DNA from: Lumbricus rubellus
Taxonomy: Eukaryota > Annelida > Clitellata > Crassiclitellata > Lumbricidae
Reading direction: 5' to 3'
Length of the DNA: 64,000 nucleotides
NCBI GenBank assembly: GCA_945859605.1
Contig: OX243814.1
Location: 45,142,602-45,206,601, forward strand
Part shown: positions 33,622-46,194 of the stretch, piece after piece
How the letters are laid out: each line of letters starts with the position of its first letter
Position numbering within the stretch: the stretch's first letter is position 1
Position numbers and translations under genes: made by a program
The notes under the pieces: generated by a model
Database searches by the model: none
What the model was told of the DNA's origin: nothing
The model's input: only the letters and a program-made list of their open reading frames with translations

Positions 33622-34776
33622 CTAATGAGTATGAAATAGCATATAACAAAATGAACAGAGAAGTGTAAGATTGACATTTGGAGCGAGTGGATGATATCTT
33701 CTGAACTCACGAAAGTTTCTGCTGCTGATGCAATAGATAAACGGATTGCAGCAAGACGACAAGAAGACAAGCGCCTGTGCAACGGTGTTGAACACGATGA
33801 ACTTGACGACCTCTGTTGTCGGTGGTCGAGTTCCGGTTGTCACGTAGTTCCACTGCTTCTGAGCGCTCAGGTATCGGATCAGGTGGTAGGGTGTCCAGCA
33901 GACGATGAAGACGATGGTCACCGTGAACACCATCGCGGTCACCTTCCGGATTGGTTTCCTCGCCCGGTCGGGGAGGGAGGGACCGGAGGGTCCACTGCCC
34001 CGGATCAGTCCGTAGAGCAGCTTTGAGTAGCAGAGGACCATGACGACGATGGGCAAGGCGAATCCAACGACGAGCTCGAAGTTCACCCAGAACCACTGGT
34101 GCTCGAAGTGCGACTTGTTCGGCCAGTACAGCTGACATCGGCTGGTCCTGTTCGGCGATGAGTGGGAGGAGACCCCCGTTCCTGCGTACAACCAGTAGGG
34201 CGTCATGATGACGGCACAGACCAGCCACAGGACTAGGCAGACGTAGACGGCGTTGCGGGGCTTGCGGTAGTAGATGGATGTAAGAGGGTGAACAACGGCC
34301 AGGTAGCGGTCAACACTCATCGCTGTCATCGTGAAGATACTCGCGTAGCAGTTGACGCCGTGCATCACGCTCAGCACCTTGCAAGGCACGGCGCCGAAAG
34401 GCCAGTTGCGGGCCACGGTGCTGTAGGCCATGAAGGGCAGACTCAGCATAAAAAGATCATCGGCCAGAGCGAGGTTCAGCATAAAGCAGTTTGCGACCGT
34501 CTTCATGCGGTTATTAATAGCAATGCCTATGATGGTCAGCGTGTTACCCACGAGGCCGAAGACGAATGTTACGCAGTAGAGAGCGGCGGTTATGTGGCGC
34601 AAGAGTTGTGTGTCGACGCGGTCGTAAATAGCGCCCCCGGGTCCTCCGACGGTTGGTCCGGGTCGTGCTTCGTCCGTTGCTCGAGCGAGGAGTTCGTCGG
34701 AGCAGTCGAGGCCGCCTGGTGATGTTGTGGCGGGGTTGGACCAGTTGCAGAGAAACGATTGCGTTTCGTTCCACAT
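33622..34776 (-). CDS. class A peptide GPCR, somatostatin/allatostatin-C receptor-like
   Basis: The protein has seven hydrophobic segments (about 63-87, 96-119, 132-157, 176-198, 230-254, 278-302, 324-349) and class A hallmarks: GN in TM1 (77-78), LALAD in TM2, Cys132 and Cys214 for the disulfide, DRY at 156-158, CWTPYH at 293-298, NPFIY at 344-348. The N-terminus carries N-glycosylation sites NET (3) and NWS (11), and the second loop NRT and NKS. NLALADDLFMLSLPF, WPFG before TM3 and SVDRYLAVVHP are closest to the somatostatin/opioid/galanin/allatostatin-C receptor group. Expected role: plasma-membrane neuropeptide receptor, Gi/o-type by family. At codon 356 there is a perfect donor (C|GTGAGT, exon end 33711), so the 28 codons after NF are probably intron read-through and the C-tail is on another exon. 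A possible acceptor (CTGTCTTCAG) lies about 20 bp before the ATG, in keeping with a 5'UTR intron. Confidence 0.9.
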   Translation of the reverse strand: MWNETQSFLCNWSNPATTSPGGLDCSDELLARATDEARPGPTVGGPGGAIYDRVDTQLLRHITAALYCVTFVFGLVGNTLTIIGIAINNRMKTVANCFMLNLALADDLFMLSLPFMAYSTVARNWPFGAVPCKVLSVMHGVNCYASIFTMTAMSVDRYLAVVHPLTSIYYRKPRNAVYVCLVLWLVCAVIMTPYWLYAGTGVSSHSSPNRTSRCQLYWPNKSHFEHQWFWVNFELVVGFALPIVVMVLCYSKLLYGLIRGSGPSGPSLPDRARKPIRKVTAMVFTVTIVFIVCWTPYHLIRYLSAQKQWNYVTTGTRPPTTEVVKFIVFNTVAQALVFLSSCCNPFIYCISSRNFREFRRYHPLAPNVNLTLLCSFCYMLFHTH

Positions 34777-34827
34777 GATCGTCAGGATGAGTTGGCTGGC
34801 TGAAGACAGATGTTGAGTTTAGAAATC

Positions 34828-35170
34828 ATCGTCATCATCATGTCAGTCGTCGTCGTCATCGTCAACAACGACAATAAAATCATCATCATCATCGTCGTCA
34901 TCATCATCATCATCAACAACAACAGCAACAAGATCAACAACAACAACATCATCATCATCATCAACAACTACAACAACGTCATTTTCGTCGTCGTTATCGT
35001 CATTGTCGACATCATTAGCAATATCATCATCGTTTTCGTCATCATCATCATTATCTTGATTATCATCACCATCATCAGCAGCATCGTCGTCGTCATCATT
35101 ATCATCATCATCATTAGCAGCAGCATCACCATCACCAAAAAACACAACATCGTCATCATAAACATAAGGC
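34828..35170. repeat. (ATC/GTC/AAC)n triplet array upstream of the GPCR
   Basis: About 340 bp of CATCATCATC, GTCGTC and AACAAC triplets beginning some 50 bp from the GPCR start codon. It would lie in its 5' intron or promoter. Poly-Ile, Asp and Met frames here are artefacts. Confidence 0.9.
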
Positions 35171-37577
35171 AACAACAACAACGACCTCGACATTATCATA
35201 GAAATTATTATTGTCAATGAAGAGCTTCAGTCCATTGTTCAGAGCCACGATTCGTCATCAATAGCAGCAGCAGCAGTAGCATAAGTGGCATCAACATAAC
35301 CAATGTGGTTCTAGTCGTTAAAAAAATTAAATCCACGATAAAATGCTATGTTATGTTATCTAAGTGTCTTGCTGTAATGTATAATTGTATTGTGTTGTAT
35401 TGTATTGTGTAATACTGTGTTATGTGCTATTGTGCGTTGTGCCACATCGTCGTGTGTCACCAAATGATATATTATCACAATTGGTCTATTTGAAATTTTG
35501 TTCAGTCCTGGAGTAACCACTACGAGCATGTTAACCACGAAATTTAAGAGGTTGATGCGTCGCGTAAAAGTCGAAGTGCCGTAACCAAATCCTGGTTCAA
35601 AGAAGCATCTTACAAATGAAGCATTATCTATGCGTGGATGCCGATGGATAAAAAAATCTTATCCGTGACTTGATGCAATGATGCATGTATAAGAAAACAT
35701 TTCGTATTCAAATTTATTTCCACTCTTGTATATGTAAATGATCCGCGTTATTTCTCTGAAGGCAAGGCGAGAATAGATCTGTGTCTTGAGCTATATATAA
35801 AATACGACGCCATAGCAACCGCCTGATTGGATTAAAACGGTGTCTTTTTCACGGCCATACCACGCGCCGCTTGCTGAGATATGTTTCACTTGATTGTTTA
35901 GTCTCTTTTTACTTCATTTCGTCTATAACCACACGATATAATTTCAGTTCTCTTAATTCACTTACTTTTCGTCTTTATAAAAATAGAATGCTAGCAGTTT
36001 ATTATTCTGTTGCCACGTCACACGGTCGGCCTTGATGCATCGTTCCAACTCAATGCTCTCTCAGGTGGCCCTGGCGGGACCTTGGGTTCATTTTAGGTCT
36101 TCTGCGTTCACCAACACACTTGAACAATCTGATGTAATAACGACTTGTAGGCCTACTGAGATGATTGCGGAAAAAATGTTATGTTAAATAATTTACGTGT
36201 ATTTATGTAACATAATTATGCATGTATTATAGTTGTATACATGTAGATTTTTAAAAATTAATACTTGACATGTTTCGCTATTTGTCTGTCCTCTCGCGTA
36301 CTTGCCGTTCAATTTGTTTATTCCGAACAGCGTTGTTATTTACTGCCGGTTGCTACACGATGTTGATATTAGATATTATTCTTACCTATTCGCATCGGTG
36401 GTTGAATCCCGTTTGGTTCTGTGGCTGACAATCAGCATCCATCGCTGTAGCTGCTGCTGCTACCAACAACTCTGCTGCCGCCGCGTGCTTCATCGATGCC
36501 GTAGAGTATCATGTCAGAGACCATGCTGCAGAGCGATGCTGCTGGCGTTTGCATGAAACCTTTAAACGCCGCTCCATGTATCGAATGTCTTGCAAGAGAA
36601 GCATGCGATGCGTGCGTGGTAGACTCACGTATAGCTGGATGGTTCGGTGTAGCAACTATACCTTGAACTTCTTCCTTCTTTCATCTTCTCAGGGGCGCCC
36701 GTATGCATATGGGGAGAGAGGCGAAAAGGAGGAGGTACTTCCCTCTGGAAAATTGACACCCGTTTTTAATTACTGCTTTTGCTAAAGAAATTGTGTAGAT
36801 CTATCCGTTCCTATACTCCGTTTGGCTCCTTCTGCAAAATATCCGCAGGTGCTATGAATGATGAGTCTCGTGTTTTTATCTTTCCTCTCTTTTTTCTCTT
36901 TCCCTGTCCTTCTTTTACATCTGTTGAATATCTTTTTCCACAAAGCTCACGTTCTCCATCAATAGGTCTCAAAAAATCCTGGTTGACCTATCACATCTTA
37001 CTTTAACACAGACATATATTTGCCTGCAAATATCTCCTGATTTTTCTCTCGACCATCTTCACTTTATTTATGGCATCTTTCCTTTCCCCATCTACTTCAT
37101 TCACTCAGGTCCTTATTCTTTCCCCTTCAAAAGCATGTTTTTCTCATTTTTTACCTGTCGTTCATGTTTACCTGCTCTTTCGTTAAGCTTTCTTCCTCGT
37201 CATTGTTTATAGCCTATTGTTCTTCCTATTACACTCTATCCCTCATATAGTATACTCTTTCAATCTCCTCCTATTGCTCTATCGATCCATCAAACTCCTG
37301 CTCTTTCTCTTCTCCCCATCGGTGAGCTGTCTCGCTTCCATCATAAATCTTCCCCTATTTTCACACTATGAAATATATTCACCCCATTTCGCGCCATTGA
37401 CCACGGCACGTGACTTCATCGACGACTCAGCAAACCACACAAGACAGACCCAACCCCCAACCCACCCCCGCTCAAACTGATGATCTCACCCTCTCAGCAC
37501 AAAACTGGAACTAGACTACACCCCCTGCAGTAACACCCGTTCCCCGTTGTTATAACCAACGGTTGATGGTCGCCGTC
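35171..37577. other. non-coding, nothing firm
   Basis: At 36690 CAGGGGCGCCCGTATGCATA resembles a hAT 5' end, without a matching 3' end. A CTGCTGCTGC patch is at 36450. No gene was recognised. Confidence 0.45.
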
Positions 37578-37585
37578 TCAACAGC

Positions 37586-38780
37586 CAGGGGCTTCTATCC
37601 CATGTATAGGCGGGCGCAACTTGCGCCCAGTGAAAAACAGGGGGGGGGGAAACATAAGAAAGTCAAAACTCACGTCGATAGGGTGGGGAAGGCCAGCCAT
37701 GGAGGCAGTGTTTAATCTAGGCATCTCTAGGAAGAAGTTTCCCCAGAAATTACTTCCCCCCTATAAAACATTTTTCAACATTGTAATAGTTAGGCTATTA
37801 GTTATATTACTATCTACATTATTTCATCACATGAACTTTTTTGATACGCCACGATAAAATTTACTATTACCTAATTATAATAATATTATTTATGGCCTAC
37901 TATGTTAATAAATGATACAATCATATTATAATGATTTGATTTAATGTTATAACTTGTACAAATACTATATTTGTACAAATAAATGCAGTGTTTAATCTAG
38001 ACATCTCTGGGAAGGAGTTCCCAGGAATGAAACTTTTCCAGAAAAATTGATAGGTGTTGTGAACATGTATATAGAATAATCCCCCTCCATAAAAAGTATA
38101 TAATGCAACATTGGCCCCTATATAAATTTGACAGGTTTATATAAGTGCAGTTATCCCGTCAGTAGAAGAATTTGACTGCAAAGCATCGAAGTAGGCCCAC
38201 TAAAAATAAGGTCATGCATCAGCATTTTGGGGAAAGTAAATGTGTGTTTCAAGGAGGAAAATTAGGAGAAAGACTAAAAAAATGTTGTCAGAAAATTTCT
38301 GTCTGAGTGGTTTTCCCAAAACAGCCATTTACCCCTCCCCAAAACCTAAATTACCCAAAGCAGTGTGACTAGGTAACACACTGATTAAACACTGGACTAA
38401 ATCGCTTGTCTCCAGTGTTATCTTTCAAATTTCAGACTGTCAAATTTCAAAATATTTTTTCCTCTGAACACTTAGAAAAACAACATCATTATTATGTAGG
38501 CTCACATTGTATTTTATTGTATTGCTGAAATTGCAATGCGGAAATTGCACAAATTTCTAATGTGGGGAGGGACGCATATCCCACCCAAAACCCCCTTCCC
38601 GTCTTGGCGCTACGTGTTTCGGTGATCGTCTGCTGGATGCTTGTTTGTCTCAGCCCCTAGAAACATTCATTCCCTATAGTTAGGGGACAAGATTACATAT
38701 CGCCGGGAGAGTAGGTCGGCCCATTAAGGGGGGAAGAATATGTATTGCGCCCGGCTGCTTAGGGGGGATAGAAGCCCCTG
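37586..38780. mobile_element. hAT-type transposon, 1,195 bp
   Basis: Perfect 16-bp terminal inverted repeats CAGGGGCTTCTATCCC and exact 8-bp duplication TCAACAGC (37578-37585, 38781-38788). Inside, GCAGTGTTTAATCTAG(G/A)CATCTCT occurs at 37705 and 37985 in the same orientation, and its GATTAAACACTG complement at 38383. No transposase frame. Confidence 0.92.
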
Positions 38781-38788
38781 TCAACAGC

Positions 38789-41481
38789 CCTGACCTTGGC
38801 GTCCTCTTTTAATCGATGGTGCAGATACTTTGCGAAATGTCTTCTTCAAAGGACGCTGGGAATTTAATCGAGTCGTTCGTCCACCAATGTCTCTTCCGCC
38901 GATTTAAACCAGACTGAGGTCAAAGTCCGAAAGACACGCAGGTTAAAAGGCAGATGGTCTAATAGAGATAACGTGGATTCCCCAACCACCTAATGTCCAT
39001 GTTACATTATTCTGTTATGCTTCATAACGCCACGTAATGTAATCATATGATGCTATTTGTTACACCGACTAGACTAAGTGGTGTTTTCATTGTAAATATT
39101 GCTAAAATATGCTGTCTTCGATATTGGACACTGGAACGTTTATGGAACTGTTATTTGTAGGCTATTTGTTAAGTTTTGGGTTTTTTCTATCGCTTTGCGA
39201 TTGTCATAATGTCATTAGATTGATACTTGTGTTAGTTGAAGGACGTTGTAAATTCAGGCTGTTAGCTGTAGGCCTATTGCCTCTTATAAATGTAGACATT
39301 TAGCAAACATATGTCCCTTACAGCCTTCCTTGTCGCCATCCTGTTATTGTAAAATCATGCTACAGGAAATAATCGGTGATTGGTGGTTACAATAAAAATT
39401 GATTGATGTGTTTGCAAGGAACAAGTACAATATCAATCTTTCAACTCCGTGTACCAGCTTCAATCAAGTATATAAAAAAGGTGTCCTAAGTAATGGTTCG
39501 TGTTATTACTGTCATAATCCTTGTACAAAAATAAGTGTTTTCCCCAACCTCAATGACTTCCACATATAAAAAACTGTAGCATATAGCCTACATTATACTG
39601 TCTGTTCTGTAGTGATGTGAAACGCGAATCAGGTTTTCATGGCTCAATTATTCAGTCAGTGGCGCAAGTTTATCAGAATGATTTTGCTTTCCGTTTCCTT
39701 CAGGGGAGCCGTGAGCATTTAGCCCGTCGGCGCCAGCTTGTTATCGACACACAATTTATGGAACACATGGTTGCATTTGGCTCTTGAGTCTCGTAATGGG
39801 AAATTTCTTTTTCAGACAAATCCACTCGAATCAATTCTCGTTTGGTGAAGACGTCGTAAATCTATTTTAAACGAACGATTTGCTTTTTCCTCACCAGACT
39901 AGGCTGCTTGCAACGCAACACCAACGCTTTCTGCATCTTTGCAACAAATAGGCCTAATGCGTTATTGTTGTGATTTTCATGCGAGGCGATAGCATATCAA
40001 ATAGCTAATATATCATAGCTGATGGATGATAGAAAATTGCTCGTCAGTGTTTTTTAAATTTTCTTCCTCTTTGTCGTGTGCTTGTAAGACATTGGTCCGT
40101 GGCATGCAAGCGCTGGATATATTAAATGCTCAATATTGATGGGCGATATCTGGAGCACGTATTTCGAGAAGAAAGGAGAGTTTATGTCTTCCGGATGGCA
40201 TGCGCACGACTATAGCGACACCTGCTGAAGAAAAGTAATACGGAAACCGTTAGGACCGACCAACAGACCAACGGAATGCTCCAATGGACGGACATAAACC
40301 ATGCCGAAGCAGATTTTCAGAATCTGAACGGCACAAAAACGTTGAAAATCGCCTATCCAGAGTTTCTCGTCGTCCATGCAGCAGTTATCCGAGTGAGCGT
40401 TGAATAGCTAGTAGACTAGGACTGGTGTGAGGTCTCGGTCAGTTTATTTAGTGGTTAACGACATCTATGGTCACCAGAACTACGGTACTGTACTGGTGTC
40501 GCCCTCCGTCTTTATTCAGGCTTGGAACTGGCACCACACGAAAATCAGAGGTCTCTTCAATCAGATTCAAATTAAGTGAAAAGTCGGCATAACATCATAT
40601 GAGTTTTTATGAACAAAGTAGACCTCGCAATCCAGTCTGTCTCTTTCATTGTTCTCATCAACGTTTTAAAATTGTTACCTGGTAGAGTTGTTACCTATTA
40701 ATTATTGCTATTATTGTCTTTAATGTTTCTCGTCTATAGAAATCACGGTCTAAGTTTTGAATAGCTTCAAAGATCAAGACGGTATCCTAATGCACTGCAG
40801 ATAGCCGAGATAGGCCTATACGGTAGAGTTCAATGTTTCTGCACGAGAATCATAGACCTATAACTTAAAACATTGCATTTCATCTTGCTGCATGTCTATG
40901 AATAGATAATATTCCGACATAAAACGGACGTGCAAGGTTCCATCATGCATCTGTGAGCTCTGACCTCGACTTCAGCAGTGAATGTCAGTAAGATGATCTG
41001 TGCAATGGGCATTGTATGCAGAACATCTAGCATCTTCAATTGTGTTATCTTGGCTTTTGGCTTTTTCAGACCCCCATCATATGTCAGAAGAATGCAAGAA
41101 CAGTTAGGCCTACTGTTTACAGAGGCCCAGATTCCAACGATATTATTCGAAGGCGGAGTTGTGCACAGTGTACAACACTTTCGTAAACATCATCAACCGC
41201 AGAACTTTTTATGCTGACTTGTTTACGAGGAGATGTCCTACTTAGGAACAGCGATAGCAACACACTGGCAACAGAGGAATGTGTTATTGACACTTTATCA
41301 GCGAGCTGCATTGGTTCCCAGTCTAGTTAGCACGCGCTTGTTAACAAAGTGTTAATACTTTACTGCTGGACTAACGATAAGCAACCAACTGTCTGTCTAC
41401 TGGCAGATTGGCATAGGCCTACATGTTTGTTAGATAGGCTACAGTTTAGTTCTATTTACCTATAATTCGCCATAAACTGCA
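38789..41481. other. non-coding, nothing recognised
   Basis: About 2.7 kb of mostly unique sequence with short frames lacking similarity to any family I know. No repeats or transposon ends were found. Confidence 0.4.
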
Positions 41482-41489
41482 GTTTTATT

Positions 41490-41640
41490 TAGGGCTTAAA
41501 GTGTGGCTGGACGGTCATGGACGGCGTCCATGCACTTATTTTTAAATCTGCACATCGTTCTGCCACTTATTAGGCCAGCACAGCTTGGAAAAGAAAGGTG
41601 CGTCGTCTAGGCACTTCCTTTTTCTACACTTTAAGCACTG
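41490..41640. mobile_element. hAT-type MITE, 151 bp
   Basis: The ends are TAGGGCTTAAAGTGT (first base probably mutated from C) and the complement of CAGTGCTTAAAGTGT. Exact 8-bp duplication GTTTTATT at 41482-41489 and 41641-41648. Confidence 0.88.
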
Positions 41641-41648
41641 GTTTTATT

Positions 41649-43028
41649 CATAGTAAGCTCTGTCCTTTTGTTGTAGGGCTATTTAATTTAGTTCACTGTC
41701 CTGTTCTCCATATTACAAAATTGGTTGCTCGAAGATATTTTGCGTAGGCCAACGTCAGTTTCAAATTCAACCACAGATAGGCTACGGCACCTCTTCAAAT
41801 TCCGTTTCTAATGCTAAAGTTCATCTTTTGAATCTCCAAGTGCAATTGTTTTTGCAAAAAATCTATTTTTCGTCCATCTGTCTTCATAAATTAATCATAA
41901 ATGTAATTCCTTGAATGTCTTTCTTATAAATAGGGCCTACAAGATGTGAAACTTCCGGAACCCCAATAATTAATTATCGTCCAAAAACTAAGAATGCAAC
42001 TCGATGCACTAAGCTTCCAGTCCTGCATGTGTAGGCTATGTTGTGTAGCCTACCAACCGTCCTTTCTTCAATCGCCGCTGTGTCTGGTAAACATGCGATA
42101 ATTACCGCCGAATGGTCTGTGCTGTCAACATACACTTTTCTTGTTATGCCTCAGACTTTTCTCCACATTACACAGAAATATGTAGCGCCACTGCAGCAGT
42201 GTTGACAACATCTGTACGTTTTCTGTGCCCTGAAATTTATTCCACAAACCGTTCGTCCATGCAATGAAACGTCTCGTCAAAAACAGACGTTTTTTCGAAT
42301 GACATCAAGATCTGCCCACCCACACACTGGACAGCAGTATTCGTATAACAAGCAGCTGTCATTTCAGTGGTAATTATTCTGCTGTACGATATCTGGATGG
42401 ACGGTGTCGTTTATATTAACTTCGCTGTCAGTTGGACGTCAAGCACTCATTAGAGTTCTCCTACTTGAGGTTTCGCTCTGTAGGCCATCATCCCCGAGGT
42501 ACAGGTCATTACCAAATCTAATTGAATCTAATGACGTCTACTGGACAATTTGGACAAGATATAAACATAGACTCTATATTATATAATCTATATAATAATA
42601 GGTGCATGAATAAATTGTATATACAATATAGGCGATATGTATAATAAAGTCTATATAAAATTGTGGAACTTCTTCGTAGGATATTTGGTAAAGATTGGGG
42701 TTTTTTGTAAACCGGTTTCTTGGACGAATAGACAATTTGCGGTGAAGTGCGATTTTTTTATATAAAGAGGAGTAACCGTTGATATGACATTGTATAATTG
42801 AGGTTTACTGGATAGCTTTTTGCCTATGAAAGTTCGGATTATCGCTCACTCAAGAATATCCCACGATTCTTTGAAGGCAAAGTCAAGGATTATTTAGAGC
42901 AAATCTCAGGATTCTCTGGGGAAACCCCAGGATTCCTAGAGGCAAACCATAGTAAAGGATAGGTGTCACAGCACTCTGCTTTAAAGCGCAAATTTCTCAG
43001 CAATGATGCAAAATTGTTTAACCTTTAT
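41649..43028. other. non-coding, small repeat at 42858-42955
   Basis: About four degenerate 22-25 bp units built on AGGATTCT...GGCAAA occur at 42858-42955. Nothing else. Confidence 0.45.
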
Positions 43029-43401
43029 TGACCCAACGTTCCCAAAGTGGAACATACTATTAAAAAATTTGCAGAGACGGTAAAACCTACTGTAAGTCAT
43101 CTTATTGATATTCATTTACTTGGCCAATGATGGGTGCATGTTTATTTACTTTTGTTTCAAGTATGTTGCTGCTAATAAAATAGTTATTTTGATGCAAATT
43201 TGGCAAAAAATGACTTTTTGCTAACAAATATTGAAAATTATTTTTTGGAGCAAATGCATGATAATTAATTGCTTTTATTGTACATTTGGATTGAACTGTG
43301 TCTATTCTGTCTAGTTATGGTCAATTTTTTTAATAGTAGTGCTCTACGAGTGAGCAACGCAGCTGATTTTAGATATGTTCCACTTTGGGAACGTTGGGTC
43401 A
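43029..43401. mobile_element. TIR element with perfect 28-bp ends, 373 bp
   Basis: TGACCCAACGTTCCCAAAGT (then GGAACATA) at the left returns as its exact complement at 43374-43401. No target duplication could be recognised and there is no coding frame. A related 5' end with the central 16 bp inverted stands at about 45009-45040. Confidence 0.75.
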
Positions 43402-43719
43402 CTCTCACTAGTTGAAACAATACTTTTACGTTCTATTGAAATTTGCCCTGCTCGATACAAAATTTACGTTGATTGTAGTTTTCATTCTAATATGAACATG
43501 AATATTATTATTATTAATTATAGTATTATTATTATTTGATCCATTATTATTATTTTAGGCCTATTTTTTTATTATTTTATTATATAGTAGCCTACTGGTT
43601 TTTTTCGGGATTTGAGGAGCTTGAAAAGTTGCGTTAGGCCTTCTGCAGCGTGATGTTTTCAACGTAGGCTATATTTAAATTCTGATTAGCCTATAATTAT
43701 AATTACTCCGTTTTCCCGC

Positions 43720-44935
43720 AGGGTGGGTTGTGTGGGGACAGGGTATGACGGGGTGGGGTGAGGATTTTGGGATGGTAGGGTGCGGTGCGGTGAGACCAAA
43801 GGTGAAAACCAAGTGAAACATTATTTTTTGCTATGAATTTCATGTGTTGAGCCTTTCGCGGAGTGGAGTCATGGAGGGGTGGGAGATGGGGTGGGTAGGC
43901 CTGAATTAGAGTGGAGGTGGGTGGGGTCGGACGGTTGTGGTATGGGGTTGTAGTGTGCCGGGTGGGGTCAAAGTGGGAAAGAAGAGACAAGGTGAAAAAC
44001 AAAGTAAAAAATTGTTTTTCATGAATTTCCTATGTTGCGCATTTTAAGAGGTGGGTTGGAGTGGAGGGTGGGAATGGGGTGGAGTGGGCCGGAGTAGGGT
44101 GGAGGTGGGTTATAGATGGACAGCTGGAGTATGTGGTTGAAGTGGGCCGTGTGCGTTCGAAGTGAAGAGGGGGTTTGACCGAGAAACCTTACTCCAGACA
44201 TGTGGGACTGTGTGGGGGCAAATTTGGGGGAGGTGGATTAGGCTTGGGTTGGGTGGGTGGGGTGGGTGGGGGATTGCTGTGGGACTTTGTGGGATACGGT
44301 CAGCGTAGTGGTTCGTTGGGACCGGTGTAAAGGTTTCAAATTACCCCCTCCTAAACATTACCCCCCGGTAACTTGAAACCGGTCTCAGATTACCCCCCGG
44401 AAACTAGATTTGCATCAATCATCGCATTTATTGCACTAATAAAATCAGAAAAATCATCCAGCTTCTTGCTTTGGTCTGCAGATTTTCATCCGTCATCCTA
44501 CTTCGTGTTTTGTTATCGATATTTTGATCCGAAAAAAATATTAGCCTCGACGCCATTTTCTCCATGTAAACTTCAGCGGCGATTAGTATTTTACTTACAG
44601 ATGAAAATATTGATAACAAACCACGAAGTGGGATGACGGATGAAAATCTTCAGACCAAAACAAGAAGCGGGATGATTTTTCCGATTGTTTTAGTGCAATA
44701 AATGCGATGATTGGTCCAATTTACAGTTTTCAGGGGGTAATGTTTAGGAGGGGGTAATTTGAAACCTTTACACCGGTATGAAAACAAATTGAAACATTAT
44801 TTTTCATAAATTTCATATGTGAGCATTTCATGGGGTTTGGTGGGGTGGAAGGGTGGGGCGGAGTGGAATTTTGAGGATGGGGTGTGTAAAATTTGGGGTA
44901 GAGGTGGAGTATTAACCTTTGTGATTTACACCTTT
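43720..44935. repeat. G-rich minisatellite with about 185-bp higher-order unit
   Basis: GGGTGGGGTGG-type sequence alternates with a conserved GAAACATTATTTTT...ATGAATTTCATATGT block at about 43815, 43998 and 44790. The last unit is displaced by the MITE at 44321-44777. At about 44244-44272 there are six G-runs separated by one or two T, a strong quadruplex candidate. Confidence 0.75.
44321..44777. mobile_element. palindromic MITE with perfect 45-bp TIRs, 457 bp
   Basis: ACCGGTGTAAAGGTTTCAAA and the next 25 bases return exactly inverted at 44733-44777. The arms stay similar further in (GATTTTCATCCGTCATCC at 44480 and its complement at 44630), so the whole element folds. The outermost ACCGGT is itself a palindrome and may be the target duplication rather than part of the TIR. 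The flanks match neighbouring minisatellite units, which shows the insertion point. Confidence 0.85.
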
Positions 44936-46040
44936 TAAAAAATTGTAAATATGCATCATTTGGAAAAAGTTATACTTTTACTAATGCTTGATGCCTATAC
45001 TAGTCAAAGTGACCCAACGTTCCACTTTGGGAACATATATATAATTTTTATATGAACAGAAAATAAATTATTTTTTAAACTAATTCCCTTTATCTAGGTG
45101 GTAAACTGTATAATAACAAAGTTCAGAAGTGATAGAATGACTATTTCTGTGTCTGGGAAGATAAAGGTTAAAACCAGCCTAGGGTTTTTGAGTTGAGCGA
45201 CATACGGAACAGTCAACTTAATTGTATTTAGCGGCCACTGACCAGATTTCTTGAAAATTGCCTTTAAAGTTGACGAATTTAACATGGGTTTACAGATGAA
45301 TCGCCATCAGCCATACGACGCTTTATCCACCCAGTAAACCTTAATACATATCAATGGGTCTAACTGTTTCCAAGGACAGCCAGCGAAGAAGTGTAGACAT
45401 GACAATATACAATACATAGATGTTGACTAACACATCATCCTTTCGCATGGCTATAATTATAGTGTTTGATAAATTGTTATAGCATAATAATGTTTATACT
45501 GAAAAGTCATAGACATGTCTCTACGCAAGCATTGATCTTCTGGTGTTTATAAACATCTACGAAGTCGTATCATCCCAACCATGTATCAGATATTAAGCCA
45601 AAATCCAAAATCTTTTTAGCACTCCTTGTCCGACCTCTTTCCCACACCTGCAAGATGATAATTATCACATAAAACGAACGATTGATGTTAACCATTAAAT
45701 AAATTACTTCGGCATTCATGTCGTAGAGATGCCAACATTTTTTAGATGAGGCCCTGATGTTATACGGTGCCTCCACTAACCAGCACGAGTAACACGTGGT
45801 TCTGATACATACTGCACCATGTCTAAAGGTCGACCATATAATTTATATTATAATCTATGCTGCTCGACCTTGTCTTGCAAAGATAGAAGCAGTGTTTATA
45901 TCCCCTAAAACACCACATTGGTGCAAATGTGAAACAAAAACCTGTTCCTGTTGAAGATTGGTAAGCTTAAATGGGTCTACAGTTACAGTAGGCCTATGTG
46001 TTGATATATTATTTGTGTGTGCTGTAGAGCGGTTGCTCAA
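44936..46040. other. non-coding, nothing recognised
   Basis: Apart from the solitary TIR-like piece at 45009-45040, no feature was seen. Confidence 0.4.
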
Positions 46041-46170
46041 CGTTCAGTAGCGGCGCTACGCCAGGGCATGGCAGAGCAAATGCCCTGGTAAAAAAGTCTT
46101 TGCCCTGCAGGTTGTTGTCCTGCCAGAAATTTTTCCCTGCCAGAATTTGGTCGGGCATATTGTTTTCTTA
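46041..46170 (+). mobile_element. truncated hAT-like 5' end
   Basis: CAGTAGCGGCGCTACGCCAGGGCATGGCAG followed by repeats of GCCAGAATTT and GCCCTG looks like a hAT left end. The right end is absent, because the duplicated LINE segment follows at about 46195. Confidence 0.45.
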
Positions 46171-46194
46171 CTGTTCACTCCGTCCGCCTGGCAT

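Noticed and set aside
33691..34722. Open frames antisense to the GPCR
   Set aside because: Shadows of the conserved GPCR coding strand; no recognisable domain.
36690..36760. Complete hAT element starting CAGGGGCGCCCGTATG
   Set aside because: No matching right end or target duplication could be found within several kb. Only a possible end.
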